64,000 nt of DNA from Jacaranda mimosifolia (lineage: Eukaryota > Streptophyta > Magnoliopsida > Lamiales > Bignoniaceae): assembly GCA_018894105.1 (NCBI GenBank), contig CM032126.1, positions 3,375,001-3,439,000 on the forward strand. Direction: 5' to 3'. The notes beneath the pieces were generated by a model. That model saw only the letters and a list, made by a program, of their open reading frames with translations. It ran no database searches and was not told the origin of the DNA. Both the position numbers and the translations under genes were made by a program. This document shows, piece by piece, positions 62,356 to 64,000 of the stretch; the stretch's first letter is position 1; every line of letters begins with the position of its first letter.

Positions 62356-63821
62356 TCAATAACTACTTACTTGCAGAATGACATCTTGAATGAACAGTGC
62401 AATATTCAAGTTAGAAGATCCCTCTTCTCCGAATGCTTCTTTTGCCATTTCTGCTAACTTGTGGGCTCTTCTTCTTCTATCTTTTCCCTCCTCTTCTTCA
62501 TCCATTAACTTCTCTATGGATTTTTTCACTTGATCCCACTTCACTAATGCTTTATTTTGTTCTTCCACTACTCCAAGCCTAGCACAAACCTCGACTCCAA
62601 TTCTCACACCGATCTTTAAAATGTGCACGATGAATTTCTCATTGTAGAATTGTTCTGCAAACATTGGCCAAGTGAGCATCGGCACGCCTGCACAAACTCC
62701 TTCCAGCGTCGAATTCCACCCACAATGCATCAAGAATCCTCTGACCGACGGATGGGACAGTATTAGGACTTATGGTGCCCATCCCCGGATTATTAGGCCT
62801 CTTCCTTCGACTCTTTGTTCGAATTTTTCTTCTGATAACCATGTCTCTACTTCCTCGGAACAATCTAGGCCTCGGATGATCCAAATGAAAGGGATATTCG
62901 ATGCTTCCAAGCCCAAACCTATTTCTTTGATCTGTGCAGCAGATATACGACAAAGACTGCCAAAACAGGCATAGATTACGGATCTGGGCTCCTTGGAGTC
63001 AAGCCAAGATATGCAATATTGCTCATCGACTGAGGCCTTGTTGCTTCTACCAGATATTTCAGCAATTTTCTTGTTGCACAGAAATACTGGACCAATGCAC
63101 CAAAGGTTCTGTCTTTCCTTCCCGAACCCCTCCACGTACCAAGGCTCCAGCTCCTCAAAACTATTCACCAGAGTACCCCGTGCAGAACGTTATTATTTCG
63201 TCTACAACCCCCTTCCCTTGATCGTCCGATGATTTTCTCATGGTTTGGGGCAACTGGGCCTTTGTAAATTCAATTTCGTGAGGTATATCCGGCACTAGAA
63301 ATGATTCGGAGCCAGAAATTCTCTCTAGAATTTGTGCCTGAGACAGTTTGCGGGAGCACAAGAGAGTGAAACATGATATGGTCTCAAAAACATACCTCGG
63401 AATCTTGAATCTGTCCGCAACTAGTTGTGTCCAGGGAAGAGCGTTGGTGGAAACAATGCAGCTTGGCTTTGGATCCAACTTTCCCATCAGTTTCTCCAGT
63501 GGGGCTTTCAGCATCTCACAGGCCTGGAAAAATTCGCCGGCCAGATCCACTGAAGTTTAGAGAATCCATGTTTTCACATCCTGGAGGCAGCCCGGCTTCT
63601 TGGCCTGGAAATTCCAGGGAAATCATTTGAATTCTCAGGCCTGACTCCACGGCCTGCTGGATTGTTGCTTTGTACCTGACGGCATTGAGGGGTGTGGTGA
63701 TTATGGAGACTATTGGGCCACGTTCTGCGAGTAGTTTAGCAAAGTCTGTGAAGGGAATAATGTGATTTGTTGACATCAACGGAATGCGAAGGAAGTGAAG
63801 CTGAGGAACTTCTGAAGCCAT
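62356..63821 (-). pseudogene. UGT73-like pseudogene, copy B
   Basis: Counterpart of 43463-44901. It begins at ATG 63821 and keeps the catalytic histidine region (STNHIIPFTDFAKLLAERG) lost in copy A. It is broken by a frameshift near 63555 (ENMDSLN then out of frame), by another near 63190 after VVDEII, and by TAA (62772-62770) right after RGWAP at the start of the PSPG box, the same nonsense change as in copy A. The C-terminal frame (MHCGWNSTLEGVCAGVPM to QVSSY) is otherwise intact and nearer the family consensus than copy A. Confidence 0.93.
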
Positions 63822-64000
63822 TGATGAAATGATGAAAAACTGATTTGAGATTGATTAGATATCATGAGTAGGGGTGGAGAAGGGTAATGAACTAAGATTT
63901 AAGGCCTAAGGGATCACCAAGTTTAATTAATTAGTATCTTTGGACTATAATGGTCAATACTAAAACGGGTTTGGTCAACTGTTGAGCTATTTTGAATTAT
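63822..64000. other. Upstream side of UGT pseudogene copy B
   Basis: Nearly identical to 44902-45079. Homology between the two copies is still running at the window edge. Confidence 0.8.

Larger units (their letters stand above)
49385..64000. repeat. Segmental duplication, copy B
   Basis: Counterpart of 34010-45079 in direct orientation. Copy-B-only DNA comprises 49457-51424 (two transposons) and about 54600-60965 (Ty1/copia remnant and hAT gene). Homology runs to the window edge, so the unit may extend further. Confidence 0.9.

Noticed and set aside
30991..63821. GT47 plus UGTs as a biosynthetic gene cluster
   Set aside because: There are only tandem UGT copies and a probable wall glycosyltransferase; no oxidase, synthase or acyltransferase is present to support a pathway.

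Overview
This is a nuclear window from a dicotyledonous plant. It has intron-containing plant genes, AT-rich spacers, plastid DNA embedded in the nuclear sequence, and many plant DNA transposons. The gene content fits a eudicot. An asterid or Lamiales origin is only my impression and is not demonstrated.

Layout. (1) 1-4305 is a decayed piece of plastid genome in its usual order (ndhC 5' end, split trnV-UAC, trnM-CAU, atpE, atpB), with an inverted atpB tip at its right end. About 450 bases that look like plant mitochondrial spacer follow. (2) 5189-13047 (+) is a complete gene for biosynthetic threonine deaminase: 8 exons, 610 residues, one GC-AG intron and a 3.9 kb intron carrying two MITEs. 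(3) 15165-26498 (-) is a complete UPL7-type HECT E3 ubiquitin ligase gene. I rebuilt it as 15 exons and 1157 residues, including a proposed 10-base microexon. (4) 26.9-30.4 kb is a run of MITEs and one 1.6 kb Harbinger-like element. (5) 30991-34948 (+) is an exostosin-type (GT47) glycosyltransferase gene with 4 exons and 485 residues. It converges on an intact single-exon UGT73-like UDP-glycosyltransferase at 35073-36596 (-). A broken relative of the UGT lies at 43463-44901 (-).

(6) The block from the last GT47 intron through the two UGT-type genes (about 34.0-45.1 kb, copy A) is repeated in the same orientation at about 49.4-64.0 kb (copy B). Copy B contains a GT47 last-exon pseudogene, a second intact UGT (52328-53866), and the matching UGT pseudogene (62356-63821). 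The copies differ mainly by transposons. Copy B holds a Harbinger-like element, a Tourist-like MITE, a truncated Ty1/copia element and a dead hAT transposase gene, with a CACTA-like element at its left edge. Copy A holds a hAT MITE, a long-TIR Mutator-like element and an internal direct duplication.

Joint function. The genes do not form an obvious pathway. Threonine deaminase (isoleucine synthesis in the plastid) and UPL7 are single housekeeping-type genes. The right half is a young tandem UGT array in which two genes stay open and two are pseudogenes. The pseudogenes share a stop codon that must predate the duplication. I found no convincing undescribed system. The most informative material is the dated duplication with occupied and empty transposon sites, the rearranged organelle insert, and the splicing oddities in the two large genes.
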